Of a stretch of 64,000 nucleotides of DNA, positions 28,204 through 35,466 are shown piece by piece (positions within the stretch are counted from its first letter, which is position 1; the number at the start of each line of letters is the position of its first letter). The notes beneath the pieces were generated by a model. It saw only the letters and a list, made by a program, of their open reading frames with translations, was not told the DNA's origin and made no database searches. The stretch comes from Prochlorococcus sp. AG-409-G20 (GTDB lineage Bacteria; Cyanobacteriota; Cyanobacteriia; PCC-6307; Cyanobiaceae): positions 1-64,000 of the forward strand of contig QCJW01000005.1 of assembly GCA_003215775.1 (NCBI GenBank), in the 5' to 3' direction. Made by a program: the position numbers and the translations under genes.

Positions 28204-28356
28204 TTATAGAATTGCCTTCCACCTTACTTTATTCTCCTTGGCTTTTGCAAGTCTACCTAGCTTTATGTTGCTTATTGCTTTTGTTAACTTCTCACCTTTA
28301 TACCTTTCAGCCTCTATGAGCTTTCTTTGGTATCTTGCATTTCGTTTGATTTCCAT
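28204..28356 (-). CDS. Small basic hypothetical protein (50 aa)
   Basis: An ATG at 28356 opens a 50-codon frame ending TAA at 28204. The product begins MEIKRNARYQRKL and is rich in lysine and arginine throughout (GEKLTKAISNIKLGRLAKAKE), so it is strongly basic and probably helical, perhaps nucleic-acid or membrane-surface binding. It has no homologue I can name. Its codon make-up, free of the cysteine and phenylalanine runs of chance frames here, makes it look real, but evidence is modest. Confidence 0.45.
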   Translation of the reverse strand: MEIKRNARYQRKLIEAERYKGEKLTKAISNIKLGRLAKAKENKVRWKAIL

Positions 28357-28588
28357 TCTAGTCAACCAAATCAAGCTTTAACAACTCTCTATATATAGCT
28401 GAATCTAAATCTAATATCAAGTAATTATGATTTACTTTTCTTTTCATTGTATACATAAAATATTAACTTGCCTGGTTCAAATATCTACTCCCCACTCTAT
28501 ATCAGCATTTGAAATGAGAGAATATTAGTTGATCCATTTACTACAACTATTAGATACCCTATTGAATATAATCTTTTCATTTACTTTC

Positions 28589-29113
28589 TTAACTTAATCC
28601 AGGGATTTCATCTTTAAGTTGATTGCACCATTTTGATAGTCGGTCATCAGTCATGTCAGACTCACTATCTTCATCAATAGCTAGTCCACAGAACTTTTCG
28701 CCAACAACACTTTTGGATTCATCGAAGGTGTAACTACTTTTATCTACATATCCCACCATTGTTGCCCCTGCTTTTTTGAAGTATGAATGAAGTTCTTCCA
28801 TTGCATCACAGAAATTTTCTGTGTACGTAGACGAATCACCTAAACCAAAAATCGCAACTTTCTTACCATTTAAGTTTAGTGCTCCAATATCTTCGAGCAT
28901 GGAATCCCATACAGTTCCAGATCTTTCACTATCTGCTCCTGTATTCCATGTTGGTATTCCGCAAATAATTCCATCTAGTGAAGAGAATTCTGTTAGATCT
29001 TCTAGATCAGATAAATCCTTCGGAGGATTCGCACCACTTAGCAATCCGTGCAACCTTTCAGCAATGTCTTCTGTTTTACCTGTTGTAGTTGCAAAGTAAA
29101 TTCCTATAGCCAT
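28589..29113 (-). CDS. isiB: Flavodoxin
   Basis: The 174-residue product begins MAIGIYFATTTGKTEDIA, where the TTTGKTE loop binds the FMN phosphate, and has the flavin-stacking regions GIPTWNTG (about 52-59) and FGLGDSSTYTENFCDAMEE (about 94-112). Long-chain flavodoxin replaces ferredoxin as electron carrier from photosystem I when iron is scarce. It is read away from the antenna gene at 29723. An AGAGATCTCT palindrome lies in its leader (29129-29138). Iron-dependent control is expected from the family but I cannot see a clear Fur box. Confidence 0.95.
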   Translation of the reverse strand: MAIGIYFATTTGKTEDIAERLHGLLSGANPPKDLSDLEDLTEFSSLDGIICGIPTWNTGADSERSGTVWDSMLEDIGALNLNGKKVAIFGLGDSSTYTENFCDAMEELHSYFKKAGATMVGYVDKSSYTFDESKSVVGEKFCGLAIDEDSESDMTDDRLSKWCNQLKDEIPGLS

Positions 29114-29288
29114 TGATAAAAAGAGATTAGAGATCTCTTATTAAACATATGGTTTGGAATATTAAGAAGTTAAATAGTTACTGATTGCCGTTTGATATGT
29201 TACTCATTGGTTGAAATCTTTCTATTAGTATTTTTAGAGACAACTCAATGAGTAATTTTATACACACGTTAATCTAATTCAAAGGTTC

Positions 29289-29432
29289 TCACCATCTTGT
29301 AAGTCCTGCTGGAGGTGGAGCCATCCCTTTTTTTGCCATACTTCTTGCACGCATAACACTAATAATGAGAGGGACCCCTATTAGGAAGTGGAATAGGGTT
29401 ATCAGTGAGATGTCAATGCTGTATTGACTCAT
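29289..29432 (-). CDS. Small single-helix membrane protein (47 aa) between isiB and pcb
   Basis: An ATG at 29432 opens 47 codons. The product starts MSQYSIDISL, has one membrane helix of about 18 residues (roughly 9-26, ITLFHFLIGVPLIISVM), then a basic RARSMAKKG stretch and a tail MAPPPAGLTRW. The single-helix, basic-tail layout resembles small photosystem subunits. I cannot match it to a named Psb, Psa or Pet protein. It sits on the same strand as isiB, 175 bases upstream of it, and is divergent from pcb. Confidence 0.65.
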   Translation of the reverse strand: MSQYSIDISLITLFHFLIGVPLIISVMRARSMAKKGMAPPPAGLTRW

Positions 29433-29722
29433 GAGATCCAATTGCAATGTATTTGCATAAACATCATCCGCCTAATTTTGTTCTTTTATAAATCATGCGT
29501 AAACATTGATAAGTGAACGTAAAATACGTCACTGAATTATGAATTATTTGTATTGGGTTAGGCTTGAATAATCTTATAACTACAAGAAATTACATGCTTA
29601 TGTGATCAATGACATGTCCTTGATTCGTATATAGAACAGTCCTAATAAGCGATATGAAGAGGGGATTAAATACTAGCTAATCCGTTAATAAGTTCTTATT
29701 GTCCTACATATTTTTCTATCTC
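29433..29722. promoter_or_regulatory. Divergent control region, small membrane protein / pcb
   Basis: About 290 bases separate two divergently read photosynthesis genes, so promoters on both strands must lie here. TATAAT-like elements are visible, but no Fur, NtcA or other operator is clear by eye. The extra eight codons from TTG 29699 to the GTG at 29723 belong here too. Confidence 0.45.
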
Positions 29723-30778
29723 GTGCAAACCTACGGAAACCCAAACGTTACCTATGACTGGTACGCGGGAAACTCTGGAGTGACTAACCGTTCAGGCAAA
29801 TTCATAGCAGCTCACGCAGCTCATGCAGGTTTGATGATGTTCTGGGCTGGTTCATTCACCCTTTTCGAGTTGGCGCGATATGACGCCTCTTTGCCTATGG
29901 GTAATCAGGGTTTGATTTGTTTACCGCATTTAGCAAGTCTTGGTATTGGTGGAATTGAAGGCGGTGTTATTACTGACCTTTATGACTGCACAGTAATAGC
30001 AGTTTTACATTTGATTTTTTCAGGTGTTTTAGCTGCAGGAGGACTTCTCCATTCTTTGAAATTTGAAGGTGACTTGGGAGATGCAACAGGGCGGCCAAAG
30101 AAATTTGATTTTTCTTGGGATGACCCTGAAAGATTGACTTCAATCCTGGGTCATCATTTGATTTTCCTTGGTTTGGGAGCTATTCAATTTGTTGAATGGG
30201 CCAAATACCATGGCATTTGGGATAGTGCTCAAGGTATTACTCGAAGAGTTGAGCCCAATCTAAGTTTTGCTCAAGTTTGGAATCACCAAGTTGATTTCTT
30301 ATCTATTAGCAGCCTAGAAGATGTCATGGGTGGTCACGGAATTTTAGCTTTTTTGCTTATTAGTGGAGGAGCATTCCATATAGTTACCAAACAATTTGGT
30401 GAATACACAAGCTTTAAAGGTAAAGGTTTGCTATCAGCAGAATCTGTACTTTCTTATTCTCTTGCAGGAGTTGGATATATGGCTTTTGTTGCAGCTTTCT
30501 GGTGTTCTACTAACACCACTGTTTACCCAACAGAATTCTATGGAGAGGTTTTGAAGATTAATTTTGAGTTCTTCCCTTACTTCACTGACACTAATGCAAG
30601 TCTTCCGGCTGATGTTCACACTGCAAGGGCGTGGTTATCAAATGCCCATTTCTTTTTGGGATTTTTCTTTTTACAAGGACATCTATGGCATGCTTTAAGA
30701 GGTATGGGTTTCGATTTCAGAAGGATTCAAAATGCTTTTGATAATATGGAAGATGCAAAGATAACATCAGGTAATTAA
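29723..30778 (+). CDS. pcb: Divinyl-chlorophyll a/b-binding antenna protein (Pcb, IsiA/CP43-like)
   Basis: The product is a six-helix antenna protein. The N-terminus VQTYGNPNVTYDWYAGNSG matches Pcb proteins, which begin with QTYGNP, so I start at GTG 29723 (351 residues) rather than the TTG at 29699. Conserved chlorophyll-ligand histidines occur in AAHAAHAG, GILGHHLIF, WNHQVDF and SNAHFFLGF. The loop between helices is short, unlike CP43, as in Pcb/IsiA. Placement beside flavodoxin resembles the iron-stress pcb (pcbC type) of low-light Prochlorococcus, where the antenna serves photosystem I, but the sequence alone does not settle the subtype. A strong terminator follows at 30812. Confidence 0.95.
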   Translation: MQTYGNPNVTYDWYAGNSGVTNRSGKFIAAHAAHAGLMMFWAGSFTLFELARYDASLPMGNQGLICLPHLASLGIGGIEGGVITDLYDCTVIAVLHLIFSGVLAAGGLLHSLKFEGDLGDATGRPKKFDFSWDDPERLTSILGHHLIFLGLGAIQFVEWAKYHGIWDSAQGITRRVEPNLSFAQVWNHQVDFLSISSLEDVMGGHGILAFLLISGGAFHIVTKQFGEYTSFKGKGLLSAESVLSYSLAGVGYMAFVAAFWCSTNTTVYPTEFYGEVLKINFEFFPYFTDTNASLPADVHTARAWLSNAHFFLGFFFLQGHLWHALRGMGFDFRRIQNAFDNMEDAKITSGN

Positions 30779-30811
30779 TTTTTAGTAATTTGCCCTGATT
30801 TCCCATTTATC

Positions 30812-30857
30812 TTCAAATAAGAAAAGCCCCAATTTAATGGGGCTTTTCTTATTTGAA
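30812..30857. terminator. Bidirectional intrinsic terminator after pcb
   Basis: A perfect 19-bp inverted repeat (30812-30830 and 30839-30857) with an 8-base loop, centred on AAGCCCC / GGGGCTT and flanked by A and T tracts on both sides. It can end transcription from pcb on + and from the small gene at 30895-31101 on -. Confidence 0.95.
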
Positions 30858-30894
30858 TTAAAAAGTATTATTCAAATTTTTTTAAAAAATACCT

Positions 30895-31101
30895 CTAGCT
30901 TTTGTTTGAATCTGAAGTAGCTTTTTGAGATGATGCTGAATTCTGGAGATAAGGGGAACTATTTGTCCCTTGACCATCATTATCCTGCTTTCCACCTATT
31001 GCAAAAACTGCAAATGCAATAATACCAAGGACTCCAAATATTGGTGCAGAAAGCTCTGTAATAACAGAAGGAGAACCTGTTGTTAATGAAGCAAGAATCA
31101 T
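30895..31101 (-). CDS. Small membrane protein (68 aa), hypothetical
   Basis: The product has a single hydrophobic helix (about residues 18-36, ITELSAPIFGVLGIIAFAVF) after a short leader MILASLTTGSPSV, then a hydrophilic low-complexity tail rich in Ser, Asn and Gln ending DSNKS. It starts at ATG 31101 and is convergent with pcb through the shared terminator. The single-helix form suggests a small thylakoid or photosystem-associated subunit, but no named family is recognised. Confidence 0.65.
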   Translation of the reverse strand: MILASLTTGSPSVITELSAPIFGVLGIIAFAVFAIGGKQDNDGQGTNSSPYLQNSASSQKATSDSNKS

Positions 31102-31615
31102 TTGAATAAATTTGAATATGACCAGTTAACCTTGAAACAAAAATCTGAGCTTTTCATTGAATCGAATCGAATTGAATTGAATTGAAAAGCTTCTGTGATC
31201 TTTAATACAGAACATTGTTATTTTTGTCTATATTAGCATTTATTTTCAGGTGTCTTCTATATAAAAATAATTGTCTATTAATCATAAATAAGGTATTAGA
31301 CTTTTAGGAATAAGTAATATTAGAATGAATATAATATCGAAAAAAGACAATACTTTTTCGTCAAAATTATCTATAAATAATTCAAAATCAAATCTTATCT
31401 GCCTATAAATCTCAATTCAAATTTTTATATGGCTGGGATCTTTATTCAGAGTTCATAAAAATTTAAATAAGTTGGTTAAATATAAATTTTCGTACTTAAA
31501 AGGAGATAGCTGGCTTGCAAAGAGATTCTCTGTATTATATTAGTGTAGTTATTTACTACTTTTAAATAAAATTTAAAAGAGTTTATATATAACAGAAATG
31601 AATATCTATAAGAAA
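31102..31615. other. Intergenic stretch with a short pentamer array
   Basis: About 510 AT-rich bases. The only structure seen is the GAATY pentamer array and hairpin (31148-31191, listed separately); the rest shows no gene, RNA or operator. Confidence 0.4.
31148..31191. repeat. GAATC/GAATT pentamer array inside a hairpin
   Basis: Five consecutive five-base units (GAATC twice, GAATT three times, 31159-31183) are flanked by the 9-bp inverted arms AGCTTTTCA (31148-31156) and TGAAAAGCT (31183-31191). It lies just upstream of the gene at 30895-31101 and downstream of nothing on +, so a leader or promoter-spacing role is possible. Confidence 0.7.
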
Positions 31616-32629
31616 CTACATTCTTCCTAATAAGACTCTAAACCCAATGGATATCATGTTTCCTATCAAAGGGTTTGATTCTCTAATCTCCTTTATCTCC
31701 AAAGAATATTTTTTTGATAAATTTAAGAAATCTAGGCGTTTAAGCTCGAAAACAAAAAAAGGAGATTCAGTTAAGATTTTCTCATAATCTTCATATAGAA
31801 GTCTATTAGGGCATCGATTAAAGTTTATATTTGCCAGTAAATCTTGAATTTCTCTAGGATCTCTTATGCCATTTTTAATCAATCTTTTACGCTGATCATT
31901 TGCAGAAAGAAGATGTAAACCAATTGGCTTAGTCTCAAATAATTTGTGATCTGGTATTACACCATGGTCGCCTTCTTCGAGAGATGAATAAATAGGAGCA
32001 AAATATGAATATAAATACCCATTATTTTTTAAGCAACTATGGCAAGAAATAAGTGCTTTTTCTAAGTCGTATATATGTTCAAAACATGCAACTGAAAAAA
32101 TGAAATCTTGCGATTCATTCTCTATATAACTATTTATATCCTCTGCATTACATAAAATAGTTTTCTTTTTTTCATGAGGCTTAAATTTTTCTGAGTAACT
32201 AATACCATCCTCTAAATCAATATAGTCAGGTGATTCAATATTTATGTATTCTGAGATTCCCAACAAGTCAAACAAGATATCATTTGGACTTACTCCACCA
32301 ATTTCTAAAAGTTTCTTGCCTTTTAAATTAGATTTTGCATGATAGTAGATTAACTCCCTGATTTGGTAAGGAGAATTGTATAAATGAGCTATTTCATCAA
32401 TGACTTCAATTTGTTTAGAGAATATGGGTTCGCTAGCTTTACTCATCGCCGTTTCTCCTACATTATATTGTAAATCAGAATGCCAGTCGAAAAGTAATCT
32501 AAAAGAGAGGTCTTGCTGATAAATGTTGGGTAAGTTATCAATATATGCTTTCCAGTCACTTGGATCTATGGGTTTAGTTGATAGTTTTTTATCGAAGAAA
32601 TCTAAGAAAGATTTAGTTTCTTTTAGCAT
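31616..32629 (-). CDS. SAM-dependent methyltransferase-like protein, paralogue C
   Basis: The 337-residue product is the third member of the family at 3251-4279 and 5892-6914. It shares SFRLLFDWH near 42-50, motif I LLEIGG at 107-112, IESPDY, SVACFEHIYDLE, YSYFAPIYS and GDHGVIP, and a C-terminus with LTESPF. It is more diverged from A and B than these are from each other in the first 80 residues. It starts at ATG 32629 and lies next to the CMAH-like metallo-hydrolase and pseC-pseB on the same strand, so it may modify the pseudaminic acid or its carrier glycan. Confidence 0.75.
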   Translation of the reverse strand: MLKETKSFLDFFDKKLSTKPIDPSDWKAYIDNLPNIYQQDLSFRLLFDWHSDLQYNVGETAMSKASEPIFSKQIEVIDEIAHLYNSPYQIRELIYYHAKSNLKGKKLLEIGGVSPNDILFDLLGISEYINIESPDYIDLEDGISYSEKFKPHEKKKTILCNAEDINSYIENESQDFIFSVACFEHIYDLEKALISCHSCLKNNGYLYSYFAPIYSSLEEGDHGVIPDHKLFETKPIGLHLLSANDQRKRLIKNGIRDPREIQDLLANINFNRCPNRLLYEDYEKILTESPFFVFELKRLDFLNLSKKYSLEIKEIRESNPLIGNMISIGFRVLLGRM

Positions 32630-32659
32630 GACTCATTATTTTAGGCTAATTTAATAATT

Positions 32660-32851
32660 CTACAATAGCTTAGGAGGTGATTTTACTTTATTTTCAGAAA
32701 AAATTTCCTTCAAATTTCTTTGGATATTGTATATTACTTTATGATCAGTTTTATAAACGTGAAATCTAGCATCAAATTTGGTTTGGTTAATTTTATAGAG
32801 GTTCCTTAAGGGCATTAGGCTACTAATTCTTTCTTTTGACAGGTTATCCAC
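32660..32851 (-). CDS. Small hypothetical protein or gene fragment (63 aa)
   Basis: A 63-codon frame begins with GTG at 32851 (MDNLSKERIS) and ends 30 bases before methyltransferase paralogue C. The product is basic and polar with no membrane segment. It might be a fragment of a longer gene lost by deletion. No family is recognised and confidence that it is expressed is low. Confidence 0.35.
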   Translation of the reverse strand: MDNLSKERISSLMPLRNLYKINQTKFDARFHVYKTDHKVIYNIQRNLKEIFSENKVKSPPKLL

Positions 32852-32904
32852 TCATAGATCTCAAGTTTAACATCTAAATAGTTTTGATATCTTCATTATG
32901 TTGT

Positions 32905-34230
32905 TTAAACAACAGAAAGGAAATTTAAGTATGATTGCATTTTCCCATCATACTCATCTGGAACCCGACGAACTTGAAAAACACTGCCTACTTCATAATT
33001 GTTCCAATGAGTAATGCCTGTTAAAACAGCAAATAATGCCTTTGATTCAATAAATAAATGAGCATGAATTCTACATTCACCTGTTACCTTTAATGGGTTT
33101 GAATCTTTTCTACAGTTAAACGTAATAATGGGTGTTTTCCCCTCGTATGGTTTAATCGATGACCAAATAACTTTTATATTCTTTGGGTCATCATATGTGT
33201 AAATTGAATAAATGCAATTTGAAGTGCATTCTGACTTTGCATGTGCTCTTTTAATACTTTGTAGAAGTAATCTTTTCAGTAATGATTGAGTAGGTGTAAA
33301 TGATATAGCAGTTCTCCATAAATAATCACTTTTTGATTTGATTGTTTCTGGATACTCATAAAATTCTGTTCTTTCTCTAGAAGCATATTTGTTTTCGATA
33401 TCAAAAAATGCATCACCACCATCATCTAGGATTACTGCGTCCTTATCAAATTCTTTCACTTCTAATGCATCGGCTACTCCTCTAAATTTATTTAGTACAG
33501 ATAGGTCACCCTGAAGCAAGTATTTTCCAGCAAAAGGCAATCTCTTTATGGATGGAATTTCTTTAACTGCTTTTTTGTATCTATCAAAAAAACTATTTTT
33601 CTTTTCATTAGATTTTTTAAATAGAATCTCTCTTTCTATTTCTGGTGAGTGATATGTTTGTGGGTAGGGACCGGCACCTGTATAGCCAAGGCAAAATAAA
33701 GTAAATTCTATTTTTAGTTTATGCTTTAATTCTAGTATTTGTTGAAAATGTGATTTATTATAAATGCAATCATTGATATTTAGAACTCCTTTCCTTTTGG
33801 ATTTTGATGAGACAATTATTGCACTATCAATATCACTAACCGAATTAGTAATATTGGGAATGATATTGATTTCTGTATCATTAAAGATTGTATTATTCTT
33901 GACAACAAGCAAGTGACCAAAACCATCACTAGTTATCTTTCTTGAGAGGTAGTTAGTCTTTCCCTCTCCCCAATCTGCGATTATGATCTTCTTCTCACCA
34001 TAAGATTTAAATAAAACTCTTAAGGTCTCTGGGCAGTAATGATCTGGATGTATATGACTTATATAAATCATGTCAAAACGACCAACAAAATTAGCAACGT
34101 CCTTTGTATATGGATACTGTGTCCATGTTCCATCATAGGCATTCCCTCCAAACCATGGGTCACATAAGATTCTTAAATCATTGGTGCAAATCTTTATGCA
34201 TGCAGAGTATTTATAAAAAACCTTAAACAT
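32905..34230 (-). CDS. Metallo-beta-lactamase-fold protein, CMP-Neu5Ac-hydroxylase-like
   Basis: The 441-residue product has an N-terminal metallo-beta-lactamase fold with the motif HIHPDHY (H59, H61, D63, H64) after DPWFGG, the arrangement of UlaG-like and CMAH-type hydrolases. A helical insertion and a C-terminal region ending VRRVPDEYDGKM follow. CMAH proteins join an N-terminal Rieske domain to this fold; no Rieske CxH...CxxH motif is seen here. Related genes sit beside nonulosonic acid loci, matching the pseC neighbour 57 bases upstream. Activity on CMP-pseudaminic acid or a derivative is inference. Confidence 0.6.
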   Translation of the reverse strand: MFKVFYKYSACIKICTNDLRILCDPWFGGNAYDGTWTQYPYTKDVANFVGRFDMIYISHIHPDHYCPETLRVLFKSYGEKKIIIADWGEGKTNYLSRKITSDGFGHLLVVKNNTIFNDTEINIIPNITNSVSDIDSAIIVSSKSKRKGVLNINDCIYNKSHFQQILELKHKLKIEFTLFCLGYTGAGPYPQTYHSPEIEREILFKKSNEKKNSFFDRYKKAVKEIPSIKRLPFAGKYLLQGDLSVLNKFRGVADALEVKEFDKDAVILDDGGDAFFDIENKYASRERTEFYEYPETIKSKSDYLWRTAISFTPTQSLLKRLLLQSIKRAHAKSECTSNCIYSIYTYDDPKNIKVIWSSIKPYEGKTPIITFNCRKDSNPLKVTGECRIHAHLFIESKALFAVLTGITHWNNYEVGSVFQVRRVPDEYDGKMQSYLNFLSVV

Positions 34231-34287
34231 TGACTTTCAGATCTTTCAAAACTTTAGTACGTTATAAAAAAACTTATACATCCAATC

Positions 34288-35466
34288 TTAGCTCCTAATG
34301 GCATTTGATAGAGCATCTATTACTCTATTTTGCTCTTCGACAGTTAGATCCTCATATATTGGTATAGTTATTGCTGATTCTGCATATTTTTTTGCTTCTG
34401 GAAAGCTATTTTCCCTAAAACCTAATTCCCTAAAGTATGGTTGCATGTGTACAGGGCTATAGTGTAATTGTACGCCAATGCCTTGTTTGAGCATGCTCTC
34501 AAATATTTTTTTATGCTCAGCTGCACTCTTATTTGTTAACCTTATTATTGCTAGATGCACTGAGGATTTAACATTTAATGGTATCTCTAACATTTGAATA
34601 TTCTCTTCTTTGATTGCTTTTTGATAATAATCACGTTGTTTATTCCTCTTGTGAATGATCGAGTTTAGTCTTTTTAGTTGACTTATCCCAAGAGCAGCTT
34701 GTATATCATTCATTTTGTAATTGTAGCCTAGCTCTTGTTGTTCATATGTCCATGGACCAGATGGTTTGTACTTAAAACTATTTACTTCTTTTGTAATTCC
34801 GTGACTTCTTAGAACCCTCATTTTGCTAGCAATTTCTTGTTTATTCGTGCAGGCCACTCCTCCCTCGGCTGTTGTTATTATCTTTACTGGATGAAAACTA
34901 AAAACTGTTACATCACTATATTGGCAACTTCCTACTTTAACCCCGTTATATTTACCACCAATTGCATGACTTGCATCTTCTATTATTTTAAATCCAAATT
35001 GTTTTGAGAGTTCATCAATTCGTTTCATATTGCAGCTTGAACCTGACAAGTGAACAGGTATTATTATCTTTGGTAGCCTTCCATTTTTTTCTGAATAAAT
35101 TAGTTTTTCTTCTAACTTGTCTACATCTATTAGTCCGTTATTTATATTTATATCGATAAAATCTATATTAGCTCCACAATATAATGCACAGTTAGCAGAG
35201 GCTACAAATGTAATAGGTGAAGTCCAAACCCAATCTCCTTGGGCTAGGTTAAGTGCTTTACAGGCTATATGTAGAGCACTTGTTGCACTGTTTACAGCAA
35301 TAGCATAGCTTGCTCCAACTTCAGATGAAATAGCTTTCTCAAACTGTGGGACCATCGGTCCTTGGGTTAACATTGTACTTTGTAGGACTTTTACCACCGC
35401 CTTGATATCATCTTGAGTGATTTTCTGGCGTCCGTATGGAATAAAAATTTCGTCTTCTTTCTTCAT
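34288..35466 (-). CDS. pseC: UDP-4-amino-4,6-dideoxy-N-acetyl-L-altrosamine transaminase (PseC)
   Basis: PseC is a DegT/DnrJ-type PLP enzyme acting second in the pseudaminic route. The product starts IPYGRQKI and shows TQGPMVPQFE (34-43), SATSALHIA (60-68), SPITFVASANCA, EDASHAIGG (163-171) and the PLP lysine in FSFHPVKIITTAEGG (K195). The length of 392 residues is normal. It overlaps pseB by 4 bases (35463-35466), consistent with a pseB-pseC operon. Other DegT aminotransferases are alternatives, but pairing with PseB makes PseC by far the best reading. Confidence 0.92.
   Translation of the reverse strand: MKKEDEIFIPYGRQKITQDDIKAVVKVLQSTMLTQGPMVPQFEKAISSEVGASYAIAVNSATSALHIACKALNLAQGDWVWTSPITFVASANCALYCGANIDFIDININNGLIDVDKLEEKLIYSEKNGRLPKIIIPVHLSGSSCNMKRIDELSKQFGFKIIEDASHAIGGKYNGVKVGSCQYSDVTVFSFHPVKIITTAEGGVACTNKQEIASKMRVLRSHGITKEVNSFKYKPSGPWTYEQQELGYNYKMNDIQAALGISQLKRLNSIIHKRNKQRDYYQKAIKEENIQMLEIPLNVKSSVHLAIIRLTNKSAAEHKKIFESMLKQGIGVQLHYSPVHMQPYFRELGFRENSFPEAKKYAESAITIPIYEDLTVEEQNRVIDALSNAIRS

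Noticed and set aside
29699..29722. TTG start giving eight extra residues on Pcb
   Set aside because: Pcb proteins begin at the QTYGNP segment, matched by the GTG at 29723.
29433..29722. Fur or NtcA operator upstream of pcb
   Set aside because: No convincing palindrome of the expected form was visible by eye.
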